Shown: positions 12,335 to 22,889 of the stretch, in pieces | How positions within the stretch are numbered: the first letter of the stretch is position 1 | Layout: the number at the start of each line of letters is the position of its first letter | DNA from: Ligustrum vulgare | Taxonomy: Eukaryota > Streptophyta > Magnoliopsida > Lamiales > Oleaceae | Reading direction: 5' to 3' | NCBI GenBank assembly: GCA_963555705.1 | Contig: OY743187.1 | Span: 11,174,133 to 11,238,132 of the forward strand | Length of the DNA: 64,000 nt | Translations under genes and position numbers: made by a program | The notes under the pieces: model-generated | Told to the model about the DNA's origin: nothing | Seen by the model: the letters and a program-made list of their open reading frames with translations, nothing else | The model's database searches: none

Positions 12335-12545
12335 CTGGATAGAACATGAAAATCAGAGTAATTAGTTTGCAAATGTAACAGAGCTACTTTTCGAATTTGT
12401 AAGTCTTTTTGGTTAAATATGTGAAATTGAAGTGATTTTTTGAATGAAATTGGATGGAGATCTAGTTTCGATTAGAATTTCATTCAGTAATAGTCTCCTC
12501 TCGGGTTCTTGTAGGTGAAACTTAGTAAAACAAAAGGTAAATTAC

Positions 12546-12809
12546 CTTCTGTGGAATTTGGTGCTGCTATCCGTGAAGTAGATAACATCGTTTTCCTCAT
12601 CAATGTCCATGTCGTTGGTGAAGTGAAGAGGCTGGCCATCAACTTCTGTTAATAGTTTAGCAGCCAATCCTCCAGCCGGGCCAACTACTTGAAGGCCTAA
12701 GTAAGCATCAGCAATATAAAGATCTCCAGTTTTCTTGTGAAACCGTAGTCCCAATGGCCTTCCACATATGTGCTCCATTTTTGGATCAAATGGACGATAA
12801 CATTCCTTC
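12546..12809 (-). CDS. SSL: Strictosidine-synthase-like gene SSL-a, exon 2
   Basis: Acceptor AG is at 12811-12810 and donor GTAATT begins at 12545. Spliced to exon 1 (phase 2), it opens with R-KECYRPFDPKMEHICGRPLG, the family's typical junction block with two cysteines that are likely to form the conserved disulfide. GDLYIADAYLGLQVVGPAGG and FTNDMDIDEENDVIYFTDSS follow, the strand-and-turn repeats of the propeller and its metal or substrate face. No stop or frameshift is present. A longer overlapping minus-strand reading at 12697-12984 is a different frame across intron 1 and is not real. Confidence 0.88.
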
Positions 12810-13051
12810 CTTCAACAGCAACATCAGTCATGTCAAATGCAAATTTAACAATAGCACCTCTAAATATAATAGACTCAAAGATTCTAAATTCCAAAATGTA
12901 TAATGTGACCTTTCTATTTTGCTTAATGAAATAGATGTCTGTTTCAACTTCAGAACCGGTAACTTGAAGTTCATTTGTACTCAAATTTTTTCAGTATGAA
13001 CAAACTGGAAGCCGGTTCATACTAAATCATCCACCAGGTCACAAAATAATT

Positions 13052-13079
13052 ATCTTCTTCTTCTTCTTCTTCTTCTTCC
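13052..13079. repeat. (TTC)n microsatellite
   Basis: A short homopurine/homopyrimidine triplet run in SSL-a intron 1. Confidence 0.9.
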
Positions 13080-13939
13080 TGTTTCTAAATCTCTTTGTTC
13101 TGGCACATTATTACTGTCATGATGCCTCAAGATATTTAACGAATTCAGACATATCGAAAGTGGTTAAAGGTTCATTACCAAAAGCATATTTGGCCAAGCT
13201 GAAATTTTTTCCTTATAAGTAATAATTAAATTTTAACATAAATTGTTTTTTATTGCTCAATATTCCAAAGACGCTACTTAGCTTGCCAGCGAAGTAAGAT
13301 ATGCTTTCTGAATAATTATTATTATTATTTTTACTTAAAAGTAAGAAACACGCATCATGTCAAAACATGTTTGGAAACTAACATTCTTTTTAAGCTTCGC
13401 CAAACATGCATCTTATTTTAGAGACTCAAGATTCATCCCAATTAGAAACCTCTAAGCAAGCTACTCTAGATTAAATGAAAATTATAGATGAAAAATACGA
13501 AGACATGCTATCTCATCTGCGAAGTTGCATTTTGTCTACTCTTCCCATATCCGTGATCAATACTAGAAAACAAAAGCTGATTCCAATAGATAAACGCTAA
13601 CAAAAATTTTAATTGTCTAAAAGACTACCTTACTTTGTAAGATCTTCATTGTCTAACTGAAGTTGCTATAGTTTACTAATTTCATTTCCATAGTAATATT
13701 TTCATCCAACTGCAAATTAAGCCCACAAGGAGATTCAAAAGGTTTTGTTATGTATAATAATTAAAGTGGTTTTGTGGGATATAGCTCTGGCGATGAGAAT
13801 AAAGGACAGAAACCAAGTTTCCAGGCCTAAAATAAGATGAAGACCTTAATTGTCTATCTACTATTAGAGACTTTATTACATCTTATAGTAGACCCATATT
13901 AGTAAGCACGCTAAAACATTTACACTTAACCTATCAATT

Positions 13940-14242
13940 TGATATGTACATTATGCAATTAGTGGGTCGTTGTCGAGAATGAATAATAAAAGCCATGAAA
14001 TGGGTAGTGACTACTTAAAAATAGCTCCACTGTTACTTAATTATTGTTCCATATTCTTGATTAGTTAGTTAAATTGTTATTCCTTATTTCTAGATTAGTG
14101 AATTGAATTACTTAGTTATCAAGTTGTAATTAGTCTATAAATAGTCATTAGCAGTTATTGAATAAATATTATCAATTATATCAAATTGTCTTCTTTCTCA
14201 GTCTCTTCCCTTCTCCTTTCCTACGCATAAAAATTCTAAACA
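13940..14242 (+). repeat. LTR 1 of the three-LTR element
   Basis: TG..CA ends. A TATA box, CTATAAATAG, lies at 14135-14144 and would drive transcription into the interior. Confidence 0.8.
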
Positions 14243-14248
14243 TGTCAG

Positions 14249-14260
14249 TGGTATCAGAGC
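14249..14260 (+). promoter_or_regulatory. Primer-binding site (initiator tRNA-Met)
   Basis: TGGTATCAGAGC lies six bases after LTR 1 and is the standard plant retroelement primer site. The second interior has a degraded version, TGGTATCAGATC, at 15292-15303. Confidence 0.85.
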
Positions 14261-14272
14261 GCAGTTTCGACT

Positions 14273-14494
14273 ATGGACACTGGCGGCAAAATCAATGATG
14301 AGTTCCGAAATGAAGTTCGTAAAATAGTAAGACGTCATCAATCCCGTATTGATGAAATTCAAGCCAACTACATATTATTTTGCAAGAACTACGATCATCC
14401 CAAGTTCCTTATACACAAACTAATTCGCCCCAACCAAATTATCCCACCAACCTTCCAACAATCATGTTCAAATTCACAATGTGTTTCGTGTTAG
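14273..14494 (+). pseudogene. Gag N-terminal remnant
   Basis: A 73-codon reading beginning MDTGGKINDEFRNEVRKIV and RRHQSRIDEIQ resembles the first residues of plant gypsy gag proteins, which start just after the primer-binding site. It stops early. The second interior has a matching but more decayed start around 15316. No protease or polymerase sequence follows, so it cannot move by itself. Confidence 0.5.
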
Positions 14495-14970
14495 GTTGTT
14501 AAGAAAATATTTGGGACCAGTCACTCCGATCTCTACTCAACTTCCACCAGTTGTAGATGATTCTACCATTTTACCAACACCTGAGGCTACCTTTGATCGC
14601 CATATCATCAATGAAGAAAAGTATCGCCCAAGTTTTGAATATTAGTTAAATGAACAGGAGCATCAGTGGAAGACACAGCCTTGAGAATGAGTGACAAGAC
14701 TACAATTAAGGTAAATTTTATTAAAACTGGTGACACAAGACCACCATTAATGGTGGAACAACTATCAATCGGTCAATATAGCATAATGATCAATTACAGA
14801 AAGACGGTCTTTCGATACAATCAACGGATTTATTCAACATAAAGAATATTATTTTGTTGACTAAAAACTCTATCAATGAAATTGGGAAGAATTGCAAATA
14901 TCCCCAAAATATATTCCTAGATTATACTTAATTATGAATTTGAATCGTATTGAAGACAATGGTTTTCTTA

Positions 14971-14986
14971 AGGGAGGGGAGGGGGA
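14971..14986 (+). promoter_or_regulatory. Polypurine tract
   Basis: AGGGAGGGGAGGGGGA lies immediately before LTR 2, the plus-strand DNA primer for reverse transcription. A shorter counterpart, AGGGGGTGGGAA, lies at 15871-15882 before LTR 3. Confidence 0.75.
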
Positions 14987-15285
14987 TGATATGTGCATTA
15001 TGCAAGTAGTGGGTCAATGTTGTGAATGAATAATAGAAGCCATGAAATTGGTAGTGACAGCTTAAAAATATTCTTGTTATTTATATCATTGTTACATGTA
15101 CTTGATTAATTAGTTAAACTGTTATTCCTTATTTTTAGATTAGTGAATTGAGTTTCTTGGTTATCAAGTTGAAATTAATCTATAAATAGCCATTAACAAC
15201 TATTGAATAAATATCATCAATTACATCAAATTTGTCTTCTCTCCCCGTCTCTTCTCTTCTTACCTACGCATAAAAATTCTGAAAA
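14987..15285 (+). repeat. LTR 2 of the three-LTR element
   Basis: Begins TGATATGTGCATTATGCAAG. The end is mutated to CTGAAAA in place of CTAAACA. Confidence 0.8.
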
Positions 15286-15882
15286 TATCAGTGGTATCAG
15301 ATCGAGGTTCCGACTATGGACACTAGCGGAAAAATCAAAGATGAGTTTTGAAATTAAGTTCATAAAATATTAGGACGTAATGAATTTCGTATTGATGAAA
15401 TTCAAGCCACGCGACTGACTATTTTGCAAGAACTACAATCGCTATGAGCATCACAAGTTCCTCAACCCATAACTCATAGACAAACTCATTCACCCCAAGG
15501 TTTGAAATATTAGTTAAACGGAAAGAAGCATCTGCGGAAGACACAACATTGAGAATGAGTGGCAACTTATAACTAAGGTAAGTTTTATGAAAATTGGTGA
15601 CACAAGACCACCAACAATGGTGGAACAATTATCAAGTGATCAATATATCATGCATAATGATCTATCTATTACAATAAGACAGCCTTTCGATACAAACGAC
15701 GGATTTATTCAAGGGAAGCACGATTATTTTGTGGAGTAAAGACTCTATCAATGAAATTAGGAAAAATTGCAAGTATTTCCTAGATTCATCATACTTAATT
15801 ATGAATTGGAAATGGAGGAGACGATAAATTATTTCAGAAAAGTCCACCATTCAGGACAATAGTGTTCTTAAGGGGGTGGGAA

Positions 15883-16178
15883 TGATATGTGCATTATACA
15901 AGTAGTGGTCATTGTTGTGGATGAATAATAGAAGTATGAAATGGGTAGTGAATGCTTAAAAATAACTCCATGTTATTTAATTATTGTTCCAGGTTCTTGA
16001 TTAGTTAAATTGTTATTCCATATTTCTAGATTAGTAGATTGAATTACTTGGTTAACAAGTTTTAATTGGTTTATAAATAATCATTAGCAACTATTGAATA
16101 AACATCATCAATTACGTCAAATTACCTTCTTTCCCTATCTCGTCTTTTCTCATTTCCTACGCATAAAAATTCTAAACA
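15883..16178 (+). repeat. LTR 3 of the three-LTR element
   Basis: Begins TGATATGTGCATTATACAAG and ends ATTCTAAACA, followed by TAATT. Confidence 0.8.
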
Positions 16179-16621
16179 TAATTACAACCAAAACAATGTC
16201 TTCAACCTTCTAAAGGTAGAAAGAAATAATGAAAATGGATGTATTTTATTTGAACTTTGTGAGTGCTCACATGAAAATTTATCAATTATCATGTTCTTAA
16301 CCAGATACTAAGCTAAATTCTTGAACAAACTAATTTGACTACATTAACGAGAAATACTACAAATTAATGCAGGCGATTGTGCATAGCTAATGGGTTAAGA
16401 TTAAGAATATTATAAACTTTGTCACGAGGGACCTAACCGATGACCCCTATTAGGTACGCGACCGAGTGAAAATTGAAAACAAGCAAAGCAAATGCACATA
16501 TTTATAGTTACCACTTCTCCTTGCATATTTTCACTATATAATAGAGTAAAGACTACAACAAAACTTGTTAAAGTCCTTTAACAACAAAAATATTAAGGTA
16601 GCCTGATAATCGAGGGGGCAC

Positions 16622-17175
16622 TGTTCAACATATTGGAAATGGTAACAAATGGGTCAACTTTGACCAAATATTAGAAGAGATTCCGATATCCATTTCGTGT
16701 GGGTGAGGAGTGAAACTGAGTAGATGACCGTAGTGTATTTGAATTCCTAAACCATTTTCGAATTAATGAGAAATTGATTGCTATATTGGAGATGTTGAAA
16801 CAAGTTACTTAAAATAATGTGGATGTTATCCAATATAGGATAAAAGAAGGAAACATTAGCTAGACATTTTGGTGTAGATTAAAATCATATTTTTAGAGAA
16901 TTTTGATAAAAGTTGATGAGATGTGTGCTTAAAATTAATTGTTGACATTAATTTTAAATTAAAATTAGATTTAAAATTGAACCAAACATGGGCCTAATTT
17001 TGTAACCTTAAACTTAGATACTTGGGTTAGGGCTCTAAGGAGTACTAATAGTCTTTGAAGGAGGAAGGACTTAGATCCTATTGGATTTAAGTCCAAAACC
17101 TACACACGCGCGTCGCTTTCGTCCGTCGGCTCGGCTCAACACGAGCACGAGTCGTGAGACATTGGAATAGCTTAT
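16622..17175 (+). repeat. Left copy of a copia-type direct repeat, truncated
   Basis: 'ggtaacaaatgggtcaactt' and following sequence match 17587-18010, including 'gaaattgattgctat' and 'gttgaaacaagttactt'. The left copy loses similarity near 17175 and is interrupted at 16867-16996 by an A+T-rich foldback insertion. It is read as a damaged 5' LTR. Confidence 0.55.
16867..16996. mobile_element. Foldback (MITE-like) insertion in the left repeat
   Basis: This block is absent from the right copy of the repeat. It starts 'ggtgtagattaaaatcat', ends 'aaccaaacatgggcctaa', and resembles sequence at 10026-10170 and, in reverse, 57092-57247. Exact ends and target duplication are unclear. Confidence 0.45.
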
Positions 17176-17586
17176 GTATATTCTTTTTTGGATTATTTAA
17201 TTTTATTTATATTTTAATTCGAGAATTCTAAGTATAAGTTGACCTATGTAAGTGTTAAGTGAGGCAGTTTCTATGATAATGATTAAAAGCTTGAATTCTC
17301 CAAATCACTTATGAAACCAAGAATTGTTCAGAGCCAAAATGAACACAAACATAAAAACCAAAGAATTGTTAGGAAGGTTACTGTTTGGGTACTCTTGTCT
17401 CCGTTTACACCAAAGGTTGGGCGTTCAAGACATCATGAACTATCAAATTAAATCCGATAGTATTCTACTAAGACAAGTTCAAAGTCACAAGCTACCTCTC
17501 TTGAAACAATAGTTTTCCGTTGTACTCTCCTTTAATGTCTTTATTTCATTTGCATGTTTATGGCAATTTTCATTCATGTGGGAGAT

Positions 17587-18360
17587 TGTTGAAATTGGTA
17601 ACAAACGGGTCAACTTTGACAAAATATTCGGGTGGGTCCCGATATTCATGCGGGTGAAGAGTCAACGTATTCTATTCCGTGAGTAGATGATCCTAATATA
17701 TTTGAATTCCTAAAACTATTTTCGAATGAATGAGAAATTGATTGCTATAGCGGTGATGTTGAAACAAGTTACTTGTAATAATGTGGATGTTATCACACAT
17801 GGGAAAAAGAAAGAAACATTAACTAGTTTATAACATTCAACTTGGAAACTCGGGTTTAAGCCTCAACGGGTATCAATAATCTTTGAAAGGGGACCTAAAT
17901 TCTATTGAATTTAAGTCAAAAGCCCACATCCCGCATCATTGTCCATCTGATCGGCACAGGTCGTGGGACATCGGACTAGAGCGTTGAGCATAACTTGAGT
18001 GGTTAATCTCGGCCTCTCGGGAAAACCTACCCGAGCGCCTAAACATGCTGATTTTTTGAGCGGGTCTTTTCGGTCACAACATTTCAACGTCTATAAATTG
18101 GACCCCTAGGGTTGATTTTTCATTTACTTTTCATTGTACAGCATTAACACTTTGAAAAGAGAGTACAAAAACATTTCGAGTTTGTAGAGCTGCTACTGAA
18201 GGCAGTTGATTCTTGTATATCGAGAGATGAGAGGTGTTTTCCATAACATTGATAGCACTTGAGCGGGGCAATTACATCTTAAGGAAAGAGAGTTCGCCTT
18301 GATCTATCTTTGCAAAAAAAAATTTCTTGTTTCCAACTTCAAGTAAGTTTCTATTTGTTA
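17587..18360 (+). repeat. Right copy of the copia-type direct repeat (3' LTR-like)
   Basis: It begins TGTTGAAATTGG directly after 'gtgggagat', the plant copia polypurine tract. The sequence between the repeats (17190-17586) carries no recognisable polyprotein, so this is an internally deleted copia relic. The right end is uncertain because the solo LTR inserted next to it at 18374. Confidence 0.55.
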
Positions 18361-18614
18361 ATAAAAATATAATTGTAAGAACCCAATTATTTTTATTTTT
18401 TTTGTCAAACTTTTACTAGTCAAAGTCATATATGGAATAGTCAAAGTCAAATTAGAACCAAATTATATTATTTTATTTGTTGGAATTATTTTTCTAAGAT
18501 TTATATAAGTTGAGGATTATATTAAATCATGGAAATAAGTGTGGGGACCTTCTTGACAATAACTAAATACTTACCTATTGTAATAATTATATAACCAGCC
18601 AATTGCCAAAAAGG

Positions 18615-18732
18615 AAGGGACCAACAGAGGCTTCGAGAAAAAAAAAATCGGGAGAAAGAAAAGAGAAAAAAAAAAAAAAAACAGAAAAGAAAGAAAAGAA
18701 AAAGAAAGGAAAGGAAAGGAAGAAGGAAGAGT
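18615..18732 (+). repeat. Homopurine (A/G) tract
   Basis: Almost pure A and G over roughly 115 bases, mainly AAAGAAA and GGAAA units. It opens spurious Lys/Glu-rich and Phe/Ser-rich readings on both strands that are not genes. Such tracts can form triplex DNA. Confidence 0.85.
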
Positions 18733-19620
18733 CCATCCAACTCAAAGTGTGTGTTGGTGTTATTCTACCATATTTTCCTAACATTAAGAGGTAAGTGGTA
18801 AAATATTTATTGTTCAATAATGTGTAAAATTAGGACTTTTGAATTATAGTTTAAATGTGAGTTATATATCAATGTGGGAATGATGATTTTGGTGATTCTA
18901 GTTATATAGTTAAGTTTATTGAAATAAATGCTTGATATTAAAGATTAGGGTTTTATGTTATTGGGTTAAACTAGTGATTAAGTGGAGATAAACTTGTATT
19001 TTGGTTTGTTTTGTGCTAGAAATGGAATTGTTGGTGTTGATGATGAGTGTTGGTTTAGTTATGAAGATGGGTAAATAAACTAGTAAGTTTGTAAAAATGG
19101 AAAATTGGGATCTAGATAAATGTGGCTCTAATTTTGAATCTTAAGTGATATTAGAACTTAATTAGTCTTTAGAGGTGATTTTGCGTTCCCAAGTAAAAAG
19201 GGTAAGTATGGTGTAATATGAGAAAACAAGTTGAATGAGTTAATTCAAGAATGAGGCTCTTTTGCTATATTATCTATTAAGGTGATTTTAAATGTTGATG
19301 TGAAGATTTTATTTTATCTCAGGAGGTGACGAGGAAGTTGGCGCTATATATCGACCAAGCTAGTGGATTGTCAATTATTTTGTGAGTGGAGAATAAACTT
19401 AAAGAATTTTCTACGTTATTCACAATGATTTTCTACAAGTTACAAATGATTTTTAAATTACTTGATTTTAGCATGATTATCAAAACAAATGTTTTAAAAT
19501 TAAGTTTGTTTATCGTGATGACTCTTTTTACCATGTTTTACGAGCATGATTAGTTAAGTTGGCATGTATGATTTCCAAATCATCAAAAGTACCCATGTGA
19601 TTATCTGTTCTTGTGTTAGT

Positions 19621-19825
19621 GCACGGAGGGGGGCCTTGAGCCCGTGTACTAGCGGATATTATTTGTGATCTTAAGGCTCTGTCACGGAGGGGGCCTATGG
19701 CCCGTGTTCAGATGATCTTAAGATCCACTCTTATGCACGGAAGGGGCCTATGGCCCGTGTGTAAGGGTGTATATATGAGGTTTTTGGGACCCACTTTTGT
19801 ACCCAGAGGGGCTTTGGGCCGGGTA
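19621..19825 (+). repeat. Four spaced GC-rich hairpins in the solo LTR
   Basis: Units with CACGG..CCGTG arms and GGGCC-tat-GGCCC cores occur near 19621, 19683 and 19736. A fourth unit with GTACCC..GGGTAC arms lies near 19799. Spacing is about 55-63 bases. They stand out in A+T-rich surroundings and keep pairing despite arm changes in the fourth. Confidence 0.75.
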
Positions 19826-20808
19826 CGGAGGTGCTTAACAGTCTACGCGCGTATGACTAGATACAGATTTCAGATGATTTAGTTGGGTACCTTTGATGTG
19901 ATTTTCTTATGTATTACAGTTTATCGGTTAAGCCACAGATGATTATTCCACGATCTTTATGATTATTCTTAGCATGTATGATTTGATTTAACGTGACAAA
20001 AGTTTATGAAATAAATTATGTATTCAAAAATGGGTTATAAGAGAAAATTATTTTAGAAACTCCACTCACTGAGTTACAAGCCCACGTTTCTCCCTATCTC
20101 TTCCTTATAGGAAAAAGTTACAGATTTTGAGCAACTTGGATAGAGTCATCGCCGCCAGACGAGCTAAACGTAGGCATTTCTATGATTTATTCTTATATGG
20201 TATTTAGAAGTTATCTTTTGGGCTCATATTATAGGATGTGATATTCTTTTGTGGCCTTGTCGGTAATAGGATCGGTGATTATGTAATACGGGTTGTATGT
20301 ATATATATTAAAAGAATTGACTAAGAATTTCAATTGTCTTATTACATTAATGTTATGCTTGGAAGGTTTGGGAAGTCTTTATGATTATTATGCATGATTG
20401 TTGAGGATTTGACATTGAATTACAAGTTGGTTATGTCAATAATATAAAGGATACTCTGTCAAAATTTTTATTAATACTTATGGGATCAAATTTAATTAAA
20501 GGTGAATCTGATAGATAGATAAGTAAAGTCAAGTTTGCTTTGGTGATGGGTCCAACGTCTAGTTGTCACTTGTCATCGGCACACGTCACGTTTCAGGTGA
20601 TCTGGGACGGGTCGTGACAATAATTGCATAATAACTGCACGCCATTTAATTCCAACGCATCAATCCCGTGATTTGTAAATCAGGTTTTTAGCCTAAAAAG
20701 TAAAAACACTTTTAGAAACCTAATTCGTATTTTCCCCTCAATTTCATCGCCAGATACAATCACAATTATCAAACAGGGCGTACAATCCGAGGCGTGTCAT
20801 GGGTTTAC

Positions 20809-21122
20809 CTTTGTGAAGAAGTGACAGCGAATTCAACCCAGGCACTAGAATCATCGCCGGTTTTCCACTTGAGAATCCGTCCATCAGCGACACCGGTGTA
20901 CGGACCTTCTCCATTGGAATCAAATGCAAGGCTCTCTGGCCCGACTGCTCCGGGTAGGTGGATCCGTTCAGCCAAGTGGAGCAAGTCATCCGACCCGAGT
21001 ATAGTGGGTGGGATAAACACACTTGCAGCGATCTCTCTATATCTATTACTATAGTAAAAAGATATGGCTGCTGAGAGCAGCGCCAGTGCTATTGCAGTCG
21101 AGATAAGCTTTGAATTCTTCAT
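20809..21122 (-). CDS. SSL: Strictosidine-synthase-like gene SSL-a, exon 1 (N-terminal)
   Basis: The start is the Met at 21122, followed by KNSK and the hydrophobic run LISTAIALALLSAAISFYY, a signal peptide or membrane anchor. The first propeller block follows: LPGAVGPESLAFDSNGEG, PYTGVADGRILKW and WVEFAVTSSQ. The donor GTAAAC begins at 20808 in phase 2. An upstream in-frame ATG at 21191 would add a 23-residue extension without a family counterpart and place the hydrophobic segment internally, so I reject it. Exons 2 and 3 lie 8 kb downstream. The family is usually vacuolar, ER or apoplastic; localisation here is inferred from the leader only. Confidence 0.88.
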
Positions 21123-22169
21123 GGATTGGAAGCGGTTTGTTTGAAAGGACACTTGGCAGTGTTTTTTAAAATATCGAATGTGAATAAGCATCCAATTTGG
21201 TAAAATATTTTAGGTGGCGCTTTTTTATTTTGTATTTTTATTTTTGAAAATATTTTATGTTTTTTATTTTTATTTTTATTTTCAAATTTGTTGAAAATAC
21301 GTTTGGTTTGTCATTTCTTAAAATTGTTTTTAAAAATGAAAATTTGAAAAATACGTCATGTTTAAAATTTTGGAGAATACTATTTAAACTATTTTTAATT
21401 AATTTACTTGTAGAATACTACTGACTCAAACTTAATTTCCTTTCACAATACACTGAAAACTTGGTTACCTGCAATACACTAATATAAGTAATAAGAGTCT
21501 ATATTAATATAGTTTGGTCATGTTCGAGATTTGAGAAAGCTAGGTTCTATTAAAATCCAGAAAAATGTAAGTTCTTTCAAAATTATCAGAATCCATTTAT
21601 CAAGACATTTTTTTGAAATATAATAACAAGAATTCCCACTTAATTTTTTTTATTTTTTATTTTTTGTATTCAATAAAACTTTATTTTGGACTTAGTTCCA
21701 AGTTACGATAATTCTCCAAAAATTTAAAAAAATAAAACTTTATTTAGATTTAGTTTCAAGTTAGGATAATTCTCAAAAAAAAAAAAAAAAAATTCTTTAT
21801 TTTAAGCTAACTTCCAATTTAGGATAATCCTTTAAAATAAATAAATCTCAAAACGCGTTTTCCGCATTTGAACATTTTTTTTTTTTTTGAAATACACGAT
21901 ATCAAAATAGTAAAGAGAATAGGGCCTTATTTTTGTTTATAAACATATTTATAATCAATATAATTTTTCAAATCACTTTTTAACCACAAAAATTTTCATT
22001 CTTCAATTTTCAATCATTACTTTTTACCTCAAAAGTATAAATAAACAAGTTCATAAAATAAATAGTGTTAGAAATCAAAAATTTATTCTCCAATCATTCC
22101 TTCATTCTATATTTAAATAATGTTGATTATGTATCATGTTTTTAAATTTAAAGTTAATAACTTGAAAAT
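21123..22169. other. SSL-a 5' flank, promoter side, no gene
   Basis: A+T-rich sequence with poly-A/T runs and no recognisable ORF. It must contain the SSL-a promoter, but I could not assign a convincing TATA box or other site. Confidence 0.4.
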
Positions 22170-22343
22170 TGTTGTAAATATTATCTTATATTGGTGAATG
22201 ACAATTGTACCCCTATAACTCTATACATTATTACTTTGTATATCCCTATTCTCCCACATATATATGAGACTCTGATTTATAATAAAGCACACAAGTTTAT
22301 CGATGTCTCTACTTTTCTCTATTTTGCTCTCTAATTTATAACA
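22170..22343 (+). repeat. 5' LTR of the decayed copia element
   Basis: 174 bp, TG..CA ends. Compared with the 162-bp 3' LTR it shows several substitutions and small indels, consistent with an old insertion. Confidence 0.8.
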
Positions 22344-22889
22344 CGTTATCAGCACGAATCTCTATCAAATTAAGTTAGAAGGTAATATTTTTTAAGTATA
22401 ATCATCTGTCATGTGAACCAGTGACACATGAATTTTTTTTTTATATACATGTACATCTTAACGATGTCGAATCCTGTTGTTAATTCAAGTTCCACACGTC
22501 TGTATTCAATTCATTGATTTACGTGTATTATTGTTGTGTATATTCTTGTTCCACGTTTTTTTTTATAAATAAGCATAATTGAAGTAAATCCAAATTCTGG
22601 TTATAATTATGCACGCAAATTGATTCCACATTGATTACTGTGCTATTAATTCATAACACCGATTCTGGTTGTCACATTATTAATTCAAATAATTGATTCT
22701 GATTATGCACACAAATTAAAGTGCAATTTGAATTGTTTGCAAATTTTTTTTGGGGACTTCAATTAAAAGTTCATGTCTATATGAGTTTAATTTATATAAT
22801 AATAATAATATTGTTATTGTTGAATTTTTCTATCATTTAAATTAATAGTTCATTACGTTGTTTCTCTTGAAGTAGCGCAACTGTATAAA

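Larger units (their letters stand above)
13940..16178 (+). mobile_element. Small LTR retroelement with three LTRs and two interiors
   Basis: Three direct repeats of about 300 bp, each starting TGATATGT and ending near 'aaaattctaaaca', lie at 13940-14242, 14987-15285 and 15883-16178. Two short interiors separate them. Each interior begins with a TGGTATCAGA primer-binding site complementary to initiator tRNA-Met and ends in a purine tract. The whole array is flanked by CAATT and TAATT, a 4-of-5 match to a 5-bp target duplication, so it behaves as one insertion. The interiors carry only a gag-like remnant, so the element is non-autonomous (TRIM/LARD-like). Unequal recombination between LTRs would produce this three-LTR form. 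Confidence 0.82.
18374..20619 (+). mobile_element. Solo LTR of a Ty3-gypsy element (Tekay/Del-like), TSD ATAAT
   Basis: It begins TGTAAGAACCC and ends GGGTCGTGACA, the typical termini of plant Tekay/Del-type LTRs, and is flanked by perfect ATAAT duplications (18369-18373 and 20620-20624). At about 2.25 kb it is long for an LTR but normal for that lineage. No second LTR or interior is present, so it arose by LTR-LTR recombination. It holds a long homopurine tract (about 18615-18732) and four GC-rich hairpins (19621-19825). It lies in SSL-a intron 1, opposite to the gene's strand. Confidence 0.85.
12810..20808 (-). other. SSL-a intron 1, about 8 kb, filled with retroelements
   Basis: The GT donor (20808-20807) and AG acceptor (12811-12810) bracket a very long intron. 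It contains a (TTC)n tract, a three-LTR element (13940-16178), a copia-type direct repeat pair (16622-18360) and a solo LTR (18374-20619). Because both flanking exons join in phase and all coding sequence is intact, I infer that the gene has tolerated these insertions. No other gene is seen in 12985-13939 or 16179-16621. Confidence 0.75.

Noticed and set aside
12697..12984. Minus-strand 95-codon ORF overlapping SSL-a exon 2
   Set aside because: It is out of frame with the SSL domain and runs across the intron acceptor.
18522..18817. Phe/Ser-rich and Lys/Glu-rich ORFs on both strands
   Set aside because: They are translations of a homopurine tract inside a solo LTR.
11767..21122. SSL-a as a true strictosidine synthase for indole alkaloids
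   Set aside because: The family is widespread in plants without these alkaloids, and the catalytic glutamate was not confirmed.
20809..21191. Longer SSL-a start at the ATG at 21191
   Set aside because: It adds 23 residues before the signal-anchor segment without a family counterpart; the Met at 21122 fits better.
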